Below are positions 15,788-24,992 of a DNA stretch of 64,000 bases, in pieces. Every line of letters begins with the position of its first letter. Positions within the stretch are counted from its first letter, which is position 1. The stretch is taken from assembly GCA_049302185.1 (NCBI GenBank), contig JBAQLV010000013.1, forward strand, positions 124,001 through 188,000, written 5' to 3'. The notes beneath the pieces were generated by a model. The model did not search any database, was not told the DNA's origin, and saw only the letters and a program-made list of their open reading frames with translations. The DNA is from UBA1546 sp049302185. GTDB taxonomy: Bacteria > Nitrospirota > Thermodesulfovibrionia > Thermodesulfovibrionales > UBA1546. Both the position numbers and the translations under genes were made by a program.

Positions 15788-16144
15788 ATGCTAAGGTGCA
15801 TGCTCAGGGCGAAGATACACATGGCAAGTGTGACGGAGGCAAATCTTGAATATGAGGGCAGCATCACCATAGATGAGGATATACTCAAGAAAGCCGGAAT
15901 CCTTCCCTATGAGCAGGTCATGATAAGCAACCTCAACAACGGCGAGAGGTTTGAAACTTATGTAATACCCGGCAGAAAAAATTCAGGCGTGATATGCCTG
16001 AACGGGCCTACGGCAAGAAAGGGCGCTGTCGGCGACAGGGTAATAATATTCTGCTACGGATACTTTGAAGACAAGGACATAAGAAAGTTCAAGCCCAGGA
16101 TAGTCATCCTTGATTCAGGGAATAAGGTTTCTAAGGTTAAATAG
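15788..16144 (+). CDS. panD: Aspartate 1-decarboxylase
   Basis: A 118-residue pyruvoyl enzyme that makes beta-alanine for pantothenate and coenzyme A. The self-cleavage site is YEGSITID, with cleavage before Ser25 to form the pyruvoyl group; R/K residues of the active site (HMASVTEANLEYEGS, NGPTARKGAVGDRVII) are intact. A clear CGGAGG site precedes the ATG, directly after a heptamer array. Length is normal. Confidence 0.95.
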   Translation: MLRCMLRAKIHMASVTEANLEYEGSITIDEDILKKAGILPYEQVMISNLNNGERFETYVIPGRKNSGVICLNGPTARKGAVGDRVIIFCYGYFEDKDIRKFKPRIVILDSGNKVSKVK

Positions 16145-16183
16145 ATTTGGGTGATACCAGAATTTGAAAATAGTTCTTCCAAG

Positions 16184-17191
16184 ATGAAAATCCTCGTTAC
16201 AGGCGGCGCAGGGTATATAGGCAGTCATGTTGTGAAGGCATTGGGAGAGGCTGGTTATGAGGTTCTTACATATGACAATCTCTCCACCGGCAATAAGTGG
16301 TCTGTTTTATATGGCGAGTTAATAGTCGCTGACCTTTCTGACAAAGAAACATTAAAGAAAACAATTGTCAAGTTCAAGCCGGATGCCATTATGCATTTTG
16401 CCGCATCCATTGTTGTCCCTGAGAGTGTCAGATTGCCGCTTAAATACTATCAAAATAATACTGTAAATACCCTGAATCTTCTGGAAACTATGATGGCATG
16501 CGGCGCAAGAAACTTTATATTTTCGTCGACTGCCGCTGTTTATGGCAATGCTGAAAAAATGCCGGTAGGCGAGAACGCACCGATGAATCCTATTAATCCC
16601 TACGGCTCATCAAAAATGATGGTAGAAAAGATTTTGAGAGATATGCATTTGGCGGACAATGATTTCAACTATGTATCGCTAAGGTATTTTAATGTCGCCG
16701 GAGCTGATGGTGGGTGTAGAATAGGGCAGGCATATAAAGAATCAACGCATTTGATTTCAAGGGCTCTGAAAACAGCCAAGGGAGAATTTGAAAAATTGCA
16801 GGTTTTTGGGACAGATTATCCTACTCCTGATGGAACTTGCATAAGGGATTACATCCACGTTGATGATATTGCGGATGCTCACATTCTTGCCCTCAAATAT
16901 CTTTTAGATGGAGGCAAGTCGGAGACTCGACTCTACGAGAGTGAAGTCTTTAATTGCGGGTATGGACACGGATATTCGGTTCGGGAGGTGGTTAACACTT
17001 CTAAAAAAGTAACAGGGATTGACTTTAAAGTTGAGGAAACCGGCAGAAGAGAAGGAGACCCGTCAATCTTAATCGCTGATAACACAAAAATAAAACAAGG
17101 ACTTAACTGGAAGCCAAAATATGATGACCTTGAATATATTATAAAGACTGCATGGGAATGGGAAAATAGTTATCCTGAAAAACACAGTTAA
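16184..17191 (+). CDS. galE: UDP-glucose 4-epimerase with a repeat-encoded insertion
   Basis: An NAD-binding SDR epimerase that interconverts UDP-glucose and UDP-galactose. The start at 16184 (MKILVTGGAGYIGSHVV) fits the family; the frame also extends to a GTG at 16151. Catalytic S/T-Y-K is seen in STAAVYGNA and NPYGSSKMMVEKIL. Near residue 246-254 the chain reads GGKSETRLYESEVFNCGYG, where GalE normally goes directly from GG(x)S to VFNxGYG; the extra residues come from a 23-nt sequence that is repeated exactly at 55323-55345. Confidence 0.92.
   Translation: MKILVTGGAGYIGSHVVKALGEAGYEVLTYDNLSTGNKWSVLYGELIVADLSDKETLKKTIVKFKPDAIMHFAASIVVPESVRLPLKYYQNNTVNTLNLLETMMACGARNFIFSSTAAVYGNAEKMPVGENAPMNPINPYGSSKMMVEKILRDMHLADNDFNYVSLRYFNVAGADGGCRIGQAYKESTHLISRALKTAKGEFEKLQVFGTDYPTPDGTCIRDYIHVDDIADAHILALKYLLDGGKSETRLYESEVFNCGYGHGYSVREVVNTSKKVTGIDFKVEETGRREGDPSILIADNTKIKQGLNWKPKYDDLEYIIKTAWEWENSYPEKHS
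16918..16940. repeat. 23-nt repeat inserted in frame in galE
   Basis: Starts GTCGGAGACTCGACTC. The identical 23 nt are found in the intergenic repeat at 55323-55345. In galE it encodes the extra SETRLYE loop. Confidence 0.85.
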
Positions 17192-17203
17192 TAAGACGGC
17201 TAT

Positions 17204-17332
17204 AAGTAAGGATACATTCTTGTCATTCTCCGGCTTGACCGGGGGATTGACCGGAGAATCCAGAAAGGCGCTGGATGCCCGATTAAGAACTTCGGGCATG
17301 ACGTCAAAAAAGAAGTTGCATGTGTCCTTACT
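17204..17332. repeat. TGTCATTC-type double-hairpin repeat, copy 2, with outer arms
   Basis: The core (17221-17303) begins TGTCATTCTCCGG and ends CGGGCATGACG, with internal hairpins. It is framed by a further inverted pair, TAAGTAAGGATACA (17204-17217) and TGTGTCCTTACTAA (17319-17332). It fills the gap between galE and the TetR promoter. Confidence 0.75.
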
Positions 17333-17376
17333 AATGACTGCATTAGTAACAAGTTAGAATCCCCCCCAAAAATCTC

Positions 17377-17434
17377 TTGACAGAAAAATGCTTTTGCCAT
17401 AAACTGAACATAAGTTCACATGAACAAGCGTTCA
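17377..17434 (+). promoter_or_regulatory. TetR-gene promoter with two TGAAC-N4-GTTCA operators
   Basis: TTGACA (17377-17382), a 17-bp spacer and TAAACT (17400-17405) form a promoter. Two palindromes with the same half-sites, TGAACATAAGTTCA (17405-17418) and TGAACAAGCGTTCA (17421-17434), overlap the predicted transcription start and the start codon at 17420. Their centres are 16 bp apart. This is the expected layout for TetR autorepression. The leader would be only about 8 nt, without a Shine-Dalgarno site. Confidence 0.75.
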
Positions 17435-17995
17435 GGTATAGAGTCAAAAAAGAGGATTATTGATGCTGCGCTGGGGTTGTTCTCGGAGTATGGCTACTCT
17501 AAGGCGAGCATGAGGATGATTGCTAATGCCGCCAGTATAAGCATCGGCGGCCTCTATCTGTATTTCAAAAATAAGGATGAGCTTTATCTTACTCTTATTG
17601 AATCCCGGCTGGACGAGCTTGCGGATATGACGAGAAAGTCTCTGAAAGATATAGATGACCCTGCAGAGGCTGTAAGCAAGTTCATATCACTGCACCTTGC
17701 TTATGCCAAAAGACATAGAGAACTTATACTTGTTCAGGGAAGGGAACACGGATTCGCATTCGGTATCAGCGCAAAAAGGAAGTTCTTTAAGACGCAGAGA
17801 GGATTTATTGAGGGCATTATAAGAAAGGGAATAAGGTCGGGAGTGTTTAAAAAGTGCAATGTAAAGGAGACTGCAAAGATAATTACCTGCACTCTCAGGG
17901 GTTTTGTTCTTTCTCTCTTTGTCGAGGCGGATTCGCTTTTCTCTCCCCATGAGTGCAGCAAGCTGCTGCTTAACGGCCTTTTGAAAAAGGAGTAA
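17420..17995 (+). CDS. TetR-family repressor of the efflux cluster
   Basis: A 191-residue regulator. The N-terminal HTH is KKRIIDAALGLFSEYGYSKASMRMIANAASISIGGLYLYFKNKDELYL, a textbook TetR domain. The C-terminal ligand domain is helical and ends before a ribosome site for the TolC gene 3 bp downstream. Its ligand is unknown. It stands at the head of about 13.5 kb of co-directional efflux genes and likely represses them together with itself. Confidence 0.92.
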   Translation: MNKRSGIESKKRIIDAALGLFSEYGYSKASMRMIANAASISIGGLYLYFKNKDELYLTLIESRLDELADMTRKSLKDIDDPAEAVSKFISLHLAYAKRHRELILVQGREHGFAFGISAKRKFFKTQRGFIEGIIRKGIRSGVFKKCNVKETAKIITCTLRGFVLSLFVEADSLFSPHECSKLLLNGLLKKE

Positions 17996-17998
17996 AAC

Positions 17999-19333
17999 GT
18001 GAAGAAAATAGTTTTTTTTGTGTTGTTTATTCTTTTATTGGGAGCAAATTGTTACGCAGTTGAATACAGCCTTGAAGACCTCTACAGAATTGCATTAGAA
18101 CGTTCTGAGAGAATAAAAATATCAGAGGAAGACCTGTTCATTGCGCAGAAGGGGAAGGATAAGGCGGTGGCGGCGCTTATGCCAAAGCTCTCAGGTTTTG
18201 GAAGTTATACGAAATATACGGAAGATAAATATTCTTCTTCAAACACGCTTATTCAGCCCGAAGATTCCAAGTCTTGGGGGATGAGACTTGACCAGTCATT
18301 TTCACTGAGCGGAAGAGAGCTTACCGCTTTTAACATATCAAAGGGAAATATTGAGAAAAACAGATATGACCTCCATGCAGTCAAAGAGGAATACCTTCTT
18401 AGCGTCTCGGATGCCTATTATGGAGTGCTCAAGGCAAAGAAGGCTCTTGAGATTTCAAAGTCAAGCGTTGATAGATTAAAAAAGCACAGGGATGCTGCAA
18501 GTATAAGATTAAAGGTCGGTGAGCTGACAAAGACTGCGCTTTTGAGGGCAGAGGCAGAGTTGTCAGGCGCACAGTCAGATGAGATAAAGGCAAAAAACGC
18601 ACTGGAACTTGCAAAGGCTGTTCTTGCAAGGATTGCAGGTATTGAGAGGGATTATGCTTTAAAAGACAGCCGGCAGCCTTCTGTTGACAACCTATTGTCT
18701 CCGGAACCGGACTTAGTGACTGCCAGCTGCCAGCCGGAACCAATGAACTGTTTTAAAACAATCGCTCTGTCAGAGCGGGTTGAACTTAAGGGTCTTGAGG
18801 TTCAGAAGAAGATAGGAGAGGAGCAGGTTAAGTATACACAAGGCTCTCACTGGCCCACGCTTTCAATAGAAGGAGTTTATTCAAGAAAGGACGAAGATCC
18901 TGCAGCTTCAACTCTCAATAAGAATAGCGCATACGGAGGTTTTAAGCTAAGCATCCCGATTTTTGAGGGAGGATTGAGGACGGCAGAAGTTAAAGAGGCA
19001 GAGGCAAGGCAGAGACAGGCAGCGCTTTTATATGAGGACAAAAAGAAGTCAATAGACATCGAGGTTGAAAGCGCCTATCTCGACCTGATAACCCAAAAGG
19101 GAATCATGGAAAAGTTTGAAGCGCAGACTTTATACGCGGCGGATAATTACAAAGCAGTCTCAAAACAGTTTGAGTTCGGTCTTGCAAACAGCATAGACGT
19201 TATGGATGCGAATACGCTTCTTGTCACAGCAGAAAGGCAATTGGCAGATGCAGGATATAACTATCAGTTGTCAGATTTAAGGCTGAAACGTGTGACAGGA
19301 ATGCTGTTGAAGACAGTAAACAGTAAACAATAA
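17999..19333 (+). CDS. TolC-family outer membrane efflux protein (first copy)
   Basis: A 444-residue protein with a GTG start after GGAG and a signal peptide (KKIVFFVLFILLLGANCYA). Two internally similar halves with YxxxLEDLYRIALERS and the IKAKNALELAKAVLARIAG coiled-coil helices identify the outer membrane channel of tripartite pumps. The C-terminal end (LKTVNSKQ) runs into a heptamer array (ACAGTAA repeated), which also supplies the stop codon. It probably serves the RND pump just downstream. Confidence 0.88.
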   Translation: MKKIVFFVLFILLLGANCYAVEYSLEDLYRIALERSERIKISEEDLFIAQKGKDKAVAALMPKLSGFGSYTKYTEDKYSSSNTLIQPEDSKSWGMRLDQSFSLSGRELTAFNISKGNIEKNRYDLHAVKEEYLLSVSDAYYGVLKAKKALEISKSSVDRLKKHRDAASIRLKVGELTKTALLRAEAELSGAQSDEIKAKNALELAKAVLARIAGIERDYALKDSRQPSVDNLLSPEPDLVTASCQPEPMNCFKTIALSERVELKGLEVQKKIGEEQVKYTQGSHWPTLSIEGVYSRKDEDPAASTLNKNSAYGGFKLSIPIFEGGLRTAEVKEAEARQRQAALLYEDKKKSIDIEVESAYLDLITQKGIMEKFEAQTLYAADNYKAVSKQFEFGLANSIDVMDANTLLVTAERQLADAGYNYQLSDLRLKRVTGMLLKTVNSKQ

Positions 19334-19336
19334 ACA
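19313..19336. repeat. Short ACAGTAA heptamer array at the tolC 3' end
   Basis: ACAGTAA twice and ACAATAA once; it encodes the last residues and the stop of the TolC-like protein. Confidence 0.7.
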
Positions 19337-19387
19337 GGATGAAGAAGTGAGGAAGCTATTATATACACTTACAGGAGCGATTCAGTT

Positions 19388-20515
19388 ATGAAAAAAATAC
19401 TGTTATTATGCTGTTTACTGTCCACTGTTTACTCTCTACTTTTTTTGCCTGCATGTTCAAGCAAGAAAGAACAATCAGTCAAAAAGCCCGTGGTGCCTGT
19501 GACTGTCGGCGCTGTGATTAAAAAAACAGTCCCTGTTCAGATCCGAGCCATAGGGAATGTTGAGGCTTATTCAACAGTATCTGTAAAGGCGCGTGTTGGG
19601 GGCGATCTTACGCATGTTTATTTTAGAGAGGGTCAGGATGTTAATAAGGGCGACATGCTTTTCACAATAGACCCCCGGCTTTATAAGACGGCGCTTGAGT
19701 CTGCTAAGGCTAATCTGGTTCGTGACACAGCATTGGCTAAAAAAGCCGATGAGGATTTACGCCGCTATACCGAGTTGTTACGCGATGAACTGGTCAGCCG
19801 TTCTCAGTATGAACAGATTTTTGCTAATGCTGAGGCGCTTAAGGCCACTGTGGATGCGGATAAAGCGGTGGTAGAAAATGCGCGCTTGCAGGTTGAATAC
19901 TGCACAATATATGCCCCCATTGCAGGCAGAACAGGCAGTCTCTTAGTGAATCAAGGGAATCTGATTAAGGCAAATGACGATAAGCCGATGGTAATTATAA
20001 ACCAGTTACAGCCTGTATATGTTAATTTTTCAGTGCCTGAGCAATATCTGCCTGAGATTAAAAAATACATGTCAGCAGGAAAATTAAATGTTGAGGCATT
20101 TTTGTCAAAGGAAGACAAAAAATCTTTTCATGGTGTTTTGTCTTTTATGGACAACACAGTGGATACCGCAACCGGCACAATCAAGCTTAAGGCAACCTTT
20201 AGTAATAAGGAAAAAGCCCTTTGGCCGGGGCAATTCGTAACTGTCCGAATTACTCTATCAAAGATACAGGATGCGGTAGTCGTTCCAACACAGGCAATAC
20301 AGACAGGACAGCAGGGGCAATTCGTATTCGTTGTGAAAGATGGGACAGCGGAACTTCGACCGGTTACCGCGGGCATCACATATGAAGATGTAACGGTTAT
20401 CGAAAAGGGGCTGTCAGCAGGTGATGAGGTGGTCACTGACGGCCAAATGCGCCTTATGCCCGGTGCAAAGGTCGAGATACGGAAGACGGGGCAACAGACT
20501 GGCGGCAAACCATAA
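19388..20515 (+). CDS. RND efflux membrane fusion lipoprotein (MexA/AcrA type)
   Basis: A 375-residue periplasmic adaptor. The lipobox is LPAC (Cys about 23), so it is anchored in the inner membrane. Biotinyl-lipoyl halves (VSVKARVGGDLTHVYFREGQDVNKGDMLF and YCTIYAPIAGRTGSLLVNQGNLI) flank an alpha hairpin; the beta-barrel and membrane-proximal domains follow. The hydrophobic core of the signal peptide (CCLLSTVYSLLFL) is encoded by heptamers of the CTGTTTA type at 19411-19440. Confidence 0.92.
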   Translation: MKKILLLCCLLSTVYSLLFLPACSSKKEQSVKKPVVPVTVGAVIKKTVPVQIRAIGNVEAYSTVSVKARVGGDLTHVYFREGQDVNKGDMLFTIDPRLYKTALESAKANLVRDTALAKKADEDLRRYTELLRDELVSRSQYEQIFANAEALKATVDADKAVVENARLQVEYCTIYAPIAGRTGSLLVNQGNLIKANDDKPMVIINQLQPVYVNFSVPEQYLPEIKKYMSAGKLNVEAFLSKEDKKSFHGVLSFMDNTVDTATGTIKLKATFSNKEKALWPGQFVTVRITLSKIQDAVVVPTQAIQTGQQGQFVFVVKDGTAELRPVTAGITYEDVTVIEKGLSAGDEVVTDGQMRLMPGAKVEIRKTGQQTGGKP

Positions 20516-20585
20516 TCATAATTATGTTATTAATAGTCAAATATCTTAAAGAATTTTTAATATCTCTTGTAATGTTTTTTGGTTC

Positions 20586-20658
20586 TGTCATTCCCGCAGT
20601 TCTTAAGCGGGAATCCAGAGAAATAATCTGGATTTTCCGGTCAAGCCGGAAAATGACA
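20586..20658. repeat. TGTCATTC-type double-hairpin repeat, copy 3
   Basis: Starts TGTCATTCCCGCAG and ends GCCGGAAAATGACA. It lies between the adaptor gene and the RND pump gene and ends about 17 bp before the GTG start, so it forms most of that leader. Confidence 0.85.
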
Positions 20659-20675
20659 TTGAAGCGGAGTTCACT

Positions 20676-23600
20676 GTGAATATTTCAGATCTGTTTATAA
20701 AACGCCCTGTAATGACCAGCCTGGTCATGATGGCGGTGATGATTTCCGGGGTTTTTGCCTATCGGCTTTTGCCGGTAAATGACCTTCCAAACATAGACTT
20801 TCCGACCATACAGGTTTCTTCCAACCTGCCAGGGGCAAGCCCGGAAACTATGGCCAGCGCTGTTGCAACTCCGCTGGAGCGCCAGTTTTCGACGATTGCC
20901 GGTCTTGACTCAATGACATCAACCAATGGTCAGGGTGTGTCGGCTATTACGCTTAAGTTTGCCCTGGAGCGCGATATAGATGCTGCGGCACAGGATGTTC
21001 AGGCGGCAATATCCAAGGCTGCACGCCAATTGCCGCAGGACATGCCGAGTCCTCCGTCATATCAGAAGGTAAACCCGGCTGATCAGCCTGTTCTATACAT
21101 AGCACTCAGTTCTCCGACTCTTCCTCTGTCGGATGTGAATGAGTTTGCCGATACAATCATTGTGCCGCGTATATCAATGATAAGCGGTGTGGCACAGGTT
21201 CTTGTTTACGGCTCGCAAAAGTATGCGGTGCGGGTTCAACTTAACCCTCAGGCTCTCGCAAACCGTAAGATAGGCATAGATGAGGTTTCGTCTGCTTTGG
21301 CACGGTGGAACGTTAACCTGCCGACTGGCGGGCTTCAGGGAGACAAGCAGGCATTCACTATACAGGCAACCGGTCAACTTTATGATGCCGAGGCGTTCAG
21401 GCCGATGATTGTGACGTACCGGAACGATTCACCAGTTCGTCTGCAGGACATTGCAAAGGTGACGAACAGTGTGGAAAACGACAAGATTGCAGCATGGTTT
21501 AACTCTGGGGGCAAATCCACGAGGGCTATTGTTTTGGCTATCCAGCGGCAGCCGGGCACGAACACTATAGAGGTTGTTGACAGCATAAAGAAGCAAATCC
21601 CCGGTTTTCGCAGCCAGTTGCCCGGCAACGTTCAGCTCAACATTCTCTTCGACCGCACGGAATCTATCCGGGCTTCAGTGGCGGACGTCAAATTCACTCT
21701 GATACTTACCATTGCTCTGGTTATTCTGGTAATTTTTCTTTTCCTTCGCAACCTGTCAGCCACAGTTATCCCAAGCTTAGCGCTACCGCTCTCCATCATA
21801 GGCACGTTTGCGGCAATGTACGGTCTGGGATTCTCGGTTAACAATGTAACCCTGATGGCGCTGACTCTGTCGGTGGGCTTTGTGGTGGATGACGCTATCG
21901 TCATGCTCGAAAACATTGTACGCCACATGGAGCACGGGGAAAAGCCGATGGAGGCTGCCTTCAGGGGTTCAAAGGAGATAGGCTTTACTATCATCTCCAT
22001 GACTCTCTCACTGGTGGCGGTATTTATTCCAGTCCTTTTTATGGCTGGCATGCTTGGAAGAATGTTACATGAATTCGCCGTGACCATCACGGTTTCAATA
22101 CTGATTTCGGGCGCTGTTTCCCTTACCCTCACGCCAATGCTTAGCAGCCGTTTCCTCAAGCCGCAAACCGAAAAGCGGCATGGACGTTTGTACAATATTA
22201 TGGAGCGTTTTTTCGACGGTATGCGCAATCTTTATAAGAAGACCCTCAAGATAATGCTTGGCCGGCGCCGTGCCGTGATGGTAATTACCGTGGTCATGGC
22301 AGTACTGACGGTCTGGCTTTTCACGAAGATGCCGACCGGTCTTCTTCCGTCTGATGACATCGGCGCTATATTCGCCATTACAGAAGGCGCACAGGGTATC
22401 TCCTTTGAGGACATGAAGCGGCACCAGCAGAAACTGGCAGATATAGTTTTTCAGGACCCGGACATTGAAGCTTTCATGTCATCCGTCGGCGCAAGCGGAT
22501 CACGGGTAGGCTCAAACAGCGGCTTCATGTTCATTAAACTTAAGCCTCGCAACGAACGCAAGCTTAATGCTGACCAGATAATCCAGGGGCTTCGGCCTAA
22601 GGTGATGGGAGTCCCGGGTGTTTTGATGTTTATGCAGAACCCGCCTCCAATCCGCCTTGAGGCAACCATGTCAAAGGCACAGTACCAGTTTGTCCTTCAG
22701 AGCCCGGAGACAGATGAACTTTATAAGAATGCAACGGACTTTGAGATGAAGTTGCGAGGACTGCCGATGTTGCAGGACGTGACGAGCGATCTGCAGATCA
22801 AGAATCCACAGGTTAATCTCGAGATCGACAGGGATAGGGCGGCAACCTTCGGCGTCACAGCACAGCAGATCGAGGACTCCCTGTACTCTGCATATGGCGC
22901 AAGGCAGGTTTCAACAATATATTCTCCTTCAAACCAGTACAAGGTTATCATGGAGCTCGAGCCGCAGTATCAGATGGATCCGTCAGCTCTAAGCATGCTT
23001 TATGTTCGTGCGAACACCGGTCACCTCGTGCCGCTGTACTCATTAGCGACGCTCAAAAAAGGGCTTGGCCCATTGTCTGTTAACCACCTTGGTCAGATCA
23101 CCGCTGTCACTATTTCCTTTAACCTCAAACCAGGCACTCCGCTGGGTGATGCTGTGACTGCCGTTGAGAAGGAAGCAAAAAACCTGCCTGCCGCCATTAC
23201 TACAGGATTCCAGGGGACGGCACAGGTCTATCAGGCTTCTACGAAAGGGCTTGCTATGCTCCTGCTCCTTGCCATTGTCGTGATTTATATCGTACTCGGC
23301 ATACTCTATGAGAGTTATATCCACCCCCTGACTATTCTTTCGGGCCTGCCGTCAGCAGGTTTCGGAGCGCTAATAACTCTGTTAATCTTCGGCAAGGACC
23401 TGAACCTGTACGCCTTTGTTGGGATTATAATGCTTGTGGGCATAGTGAAGAAGAATGCCATCATGATGATAGATTTTGCATTAGAGGCACAGCGAAACGA
23501 GGGGAAAAAGCCGATGGACGCGATTTATGAAGGCGCCATCATCCGTTTCAGGCCTATTATGATGACAACGATGGCAGCACTCATGGGCACCCTGCCGATA

Positions 23601-23801
23601 GCCATCGGATTCGGCGCAGGAGCGGAATCGCGCCGTTCTCTCGGACTTGCAGTTGTCGGAGGGCTTATCGTCTCCCAGCTTTTGACCCTTTACATTACGC
23701 CGGTTGTTTACGTTTACATGGAGGCATTTCAGAAAAATATTTCCGGCTGGTTTGGAAGAAAAGGGAATAAGGATAAAGTGATTCTCCACAGCGCAAACTG
23801 A
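20676..23801 (+). CDS. RND (HAE1) multidrug efflux pump, inner membrane subunit
   Basis: A 1041-residue proton-driven exporter with the GTG start preceded by GGAG. N-terminal MNISDLFIKRPVMTSLVMMAVMI begins the first membrane helix; two large periplasmic loops and 12 membrane helices follow. The proton-relay region LTLSVGFVVDDAIVMLENIVRH is present in TM4. The pump sequence resembles MdtB/MexF-type HAE1 members. Together with the adaptor and the TolC protein upstream it makes a complete tripartite pump. Confidence 0.95.
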   Translation: MNISDLFIKRPVMTSLVMMAVMISGVFAYRLLPVNDLPNIDFPTIQVSSNLPGASPETMASAVATPLERQFSTIAGLDSMTSTNGQGVSAITLKFALERDIDAAAQDVQAAISKAARQLPQDMPSPPSYQKVNPADQPVLYIALSSPTLPLSDVNEFADTIIVPRISMISGVAQVLVYGSQKYAVRVQLNPQALANRKIGIDEVSSALARWNVNLPTGGLQGDKQAFTIQATGQLYDAEAFRPMIVTYRNDSPVRLQDIAKVTNSVENDKIAAWFNSGGKSTRAIVLAIQRQPGTNTIEVVDSIKKQIPGFRSQLPGNVQLNILFDRTESIRASVADVKFTLILTIALVILVIFLFLRNLSATVIPSLALPLSIIGTFAAMYGLGFSVNNVTLMALTLSVGFVVDDAIVMLENIVRHMEHGEKPMEAAFRGSKEIGFTIISMTLSLVAVFIPVLFMAGMLGRMLHEFAVTITVSILISGAVSLTLTPMLSSRFLKPQTEKRHGRLYNIMERFFDGMRNLYKKTLKIMLGRRRAVMVITVVMAVLTVWLFTKMPTGLLPSDDIGAIFAITEGAQGISFEDMKRHQQKLADIVFQDPDIEAFMSSVGASGSRVGSNSGFMFIKLKPRNERKLNADQIIQGLRPKVMGVPGVLMFMQNPPPIRLEATMSKAQYQFVLQSPETDELYKNATDFEMKLRGLPMLQDVTSDLQIKNPQVNLEIDRDRAATFGVTAQQIEDSLYSAYGARQVSTIYSPSNQYKVIMELEPQYQMDPSALSMLYVRANTGHLVPLYSLATLKKGLGPLSVNHLGQITAVTISFNLKPGTPLGDAVTAVEKEAKNLPAAITTGFQGTAQVYQASTKGLAMLLLLAIVVIYIVLGILYESYIHPLTILSGLPSAGFGALITLLIFGKDLNLYAFVGIIMLVGIVKKNAIMMIDFALEAQRNEGKKPMDAIYEGAIIRFRPIMMTTMAALMGTLPIAIGFGAGAESRRSLGLAVVGGLIVSQLLTLYITPVVYVYMEAFQKNISGWFGRKGNKDKVILHSAN

Positions 23802-23811
23802 ATTACAGAGG

Positions 23812-24918
23812 ATGAAAATGGAAGACGGCAGGATATTAACTAACGGTAATCACAAAAGGAAGATAATTATCGCCTTTGTTTTTGCCGCTGTTTCAATCGC
23901 AGGAATTATTGCAGGTTTCTTTTATGTCAGATATAAGAGCACTCATATCTCAACAGATGATGCCTTTATTGACGGCCGTATTCATACCATATCCTCTAAG
24001 GTGCAGGGAACAATAAAGAATATATATGTCAATGACAACCAGCTTGTAAGGAGGGGGGATATCCTTCTTGAGATAGATTCTGAAGATTACGGTTTGCGTA
24101 CAAAAGAGGCATTATCAGGGCTTGACGCCGAAAAGGCAAAGATATCTGAAATTAAATATAGGCTTCAAACAGCAAAACAGCAGTTCGAAGAGCTTAAGGC
24201 AGCACTTGGTGCTGCAAAGGCTAACCTTGAGCTTCAGGAAGCAAATATGAGGCAGGCAGATGCGGATTTGAAAAGGGCAGAGAATCTCCTCAAAGAAGAG
24301 ATTATTCCGAAAGAAAAATACGAGAAGATAAAAACAGGATACGATGTTACATTTGCGCAGGTAAAGGCTGCAAAGGAAGAACTCAGCCAGATGCATGCGC
24401 GTCTTGAAACACAGAAAGCATTTATTAAGCAGACAGAGTCTTCCATAGAGCCGCAAAAGGCATTGGCAAAACAGAAAGAGGCATCGCTTGGAGCTGCAGA
24501 GCTTAACCTGAGTTATACAAAGGTTATTGCACCGGCTGACGGTTATGTTACAAAGAAGTCAGTCGAATTTGGCAATCATATTCAGGCAGGACAGCCTTTG
24601 ATGGCTGTTGTGCCGCTTGATGATATATGGATTACAGCAAACTATAAAGAGACACAGCTTGCAAAGGTGAGGGTTGGTCAGAAGGTTGAGATTAAGGTTG
24701 ATACATATACAGCCAAAAAATTTAATGGCAGGGTTGAAAGCATTATGGCCGGCACAGGCGCTGTCTTTTCACTGTTTCCGCCAGAGAATGCAACAGGAAA
24801 TTATGTCAAGGTTGTGCAGAGGATACCTGTAAAAATTATTCTTGATAAGGGGACGGATCCTGAGCGCATTTTAAGGATAGGGATGTCTGTTGAAGCGACA
24901 ATAATTGCGGGGAAATAG
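23812..24918 (+). CDS. EmrA-type membrane fusion protein
   Basis: A 368-residue adaptor with one N-terminal membrane helix (IIIAFVFAAVSIAGIIAGFFYV), the HlyD motif THISTDDAFIDGRIHTISSKVQGTI, a long coiled-coil hairpin of about 120 residues (24130-24490) and a second lipoyl half (YTKVIAPADGYVTKKSVEFGNHIQAGQPLMAVVPL). It pairs with the DHA2 transporter downstream to form an EmrAB-like pump. It follows the RND gene by 10 bp. Confidence 0.92.
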   Translation: MKMEDGRILTNGNHKRKIIIAFVFAAVSIAGIIAGFFYVRYKSTHISTDDAFIDGRIHTISSKVQGTIKNIYVNDNQLVRRGDILLEIDSEDYGLRTKEALSGLDAEKAKISEIKYRLQTAKQQFEELKAALGAAKANLELQEANMRQADADLKRAENLLKEEIIPKEKYEKIKTGYDVTFAQVKAAKEELSQMHARLETQKAFIKQTESSIEPQKALAKQKEASLGAAELNLSYTKVIAPADGYVTKKSVEFGNHIQAGQPLMAVVPLDDIWITANYKETQLAKVRVGQKVEIKVDTYTAKKFNGRVESIMAGTGAVFSLFPPENATGNYVKVVQRIPVKIILDKGTDPERILRIGMSVEATIIAGK

Positions 24919-24982
24919 ATGTAAGATGCGGAGATTAAAAATAAATCTATCATGCATCCTGTATCTTGCATCATGGAGCATG
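24919..24982. repeat. Inverted pair of imperfect short repeats between emrA and emrB
   Basis: GATGTAAGATGCGGAG on the left and CATGCATCCTGTATCTTGCATC on the right can fold back over an A/T-rich loop. It resembles the other heptamer-type inverted arrays in this window. Confidence 0.55.
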
Positions 24983-24992
24983 GAATTAAAAA

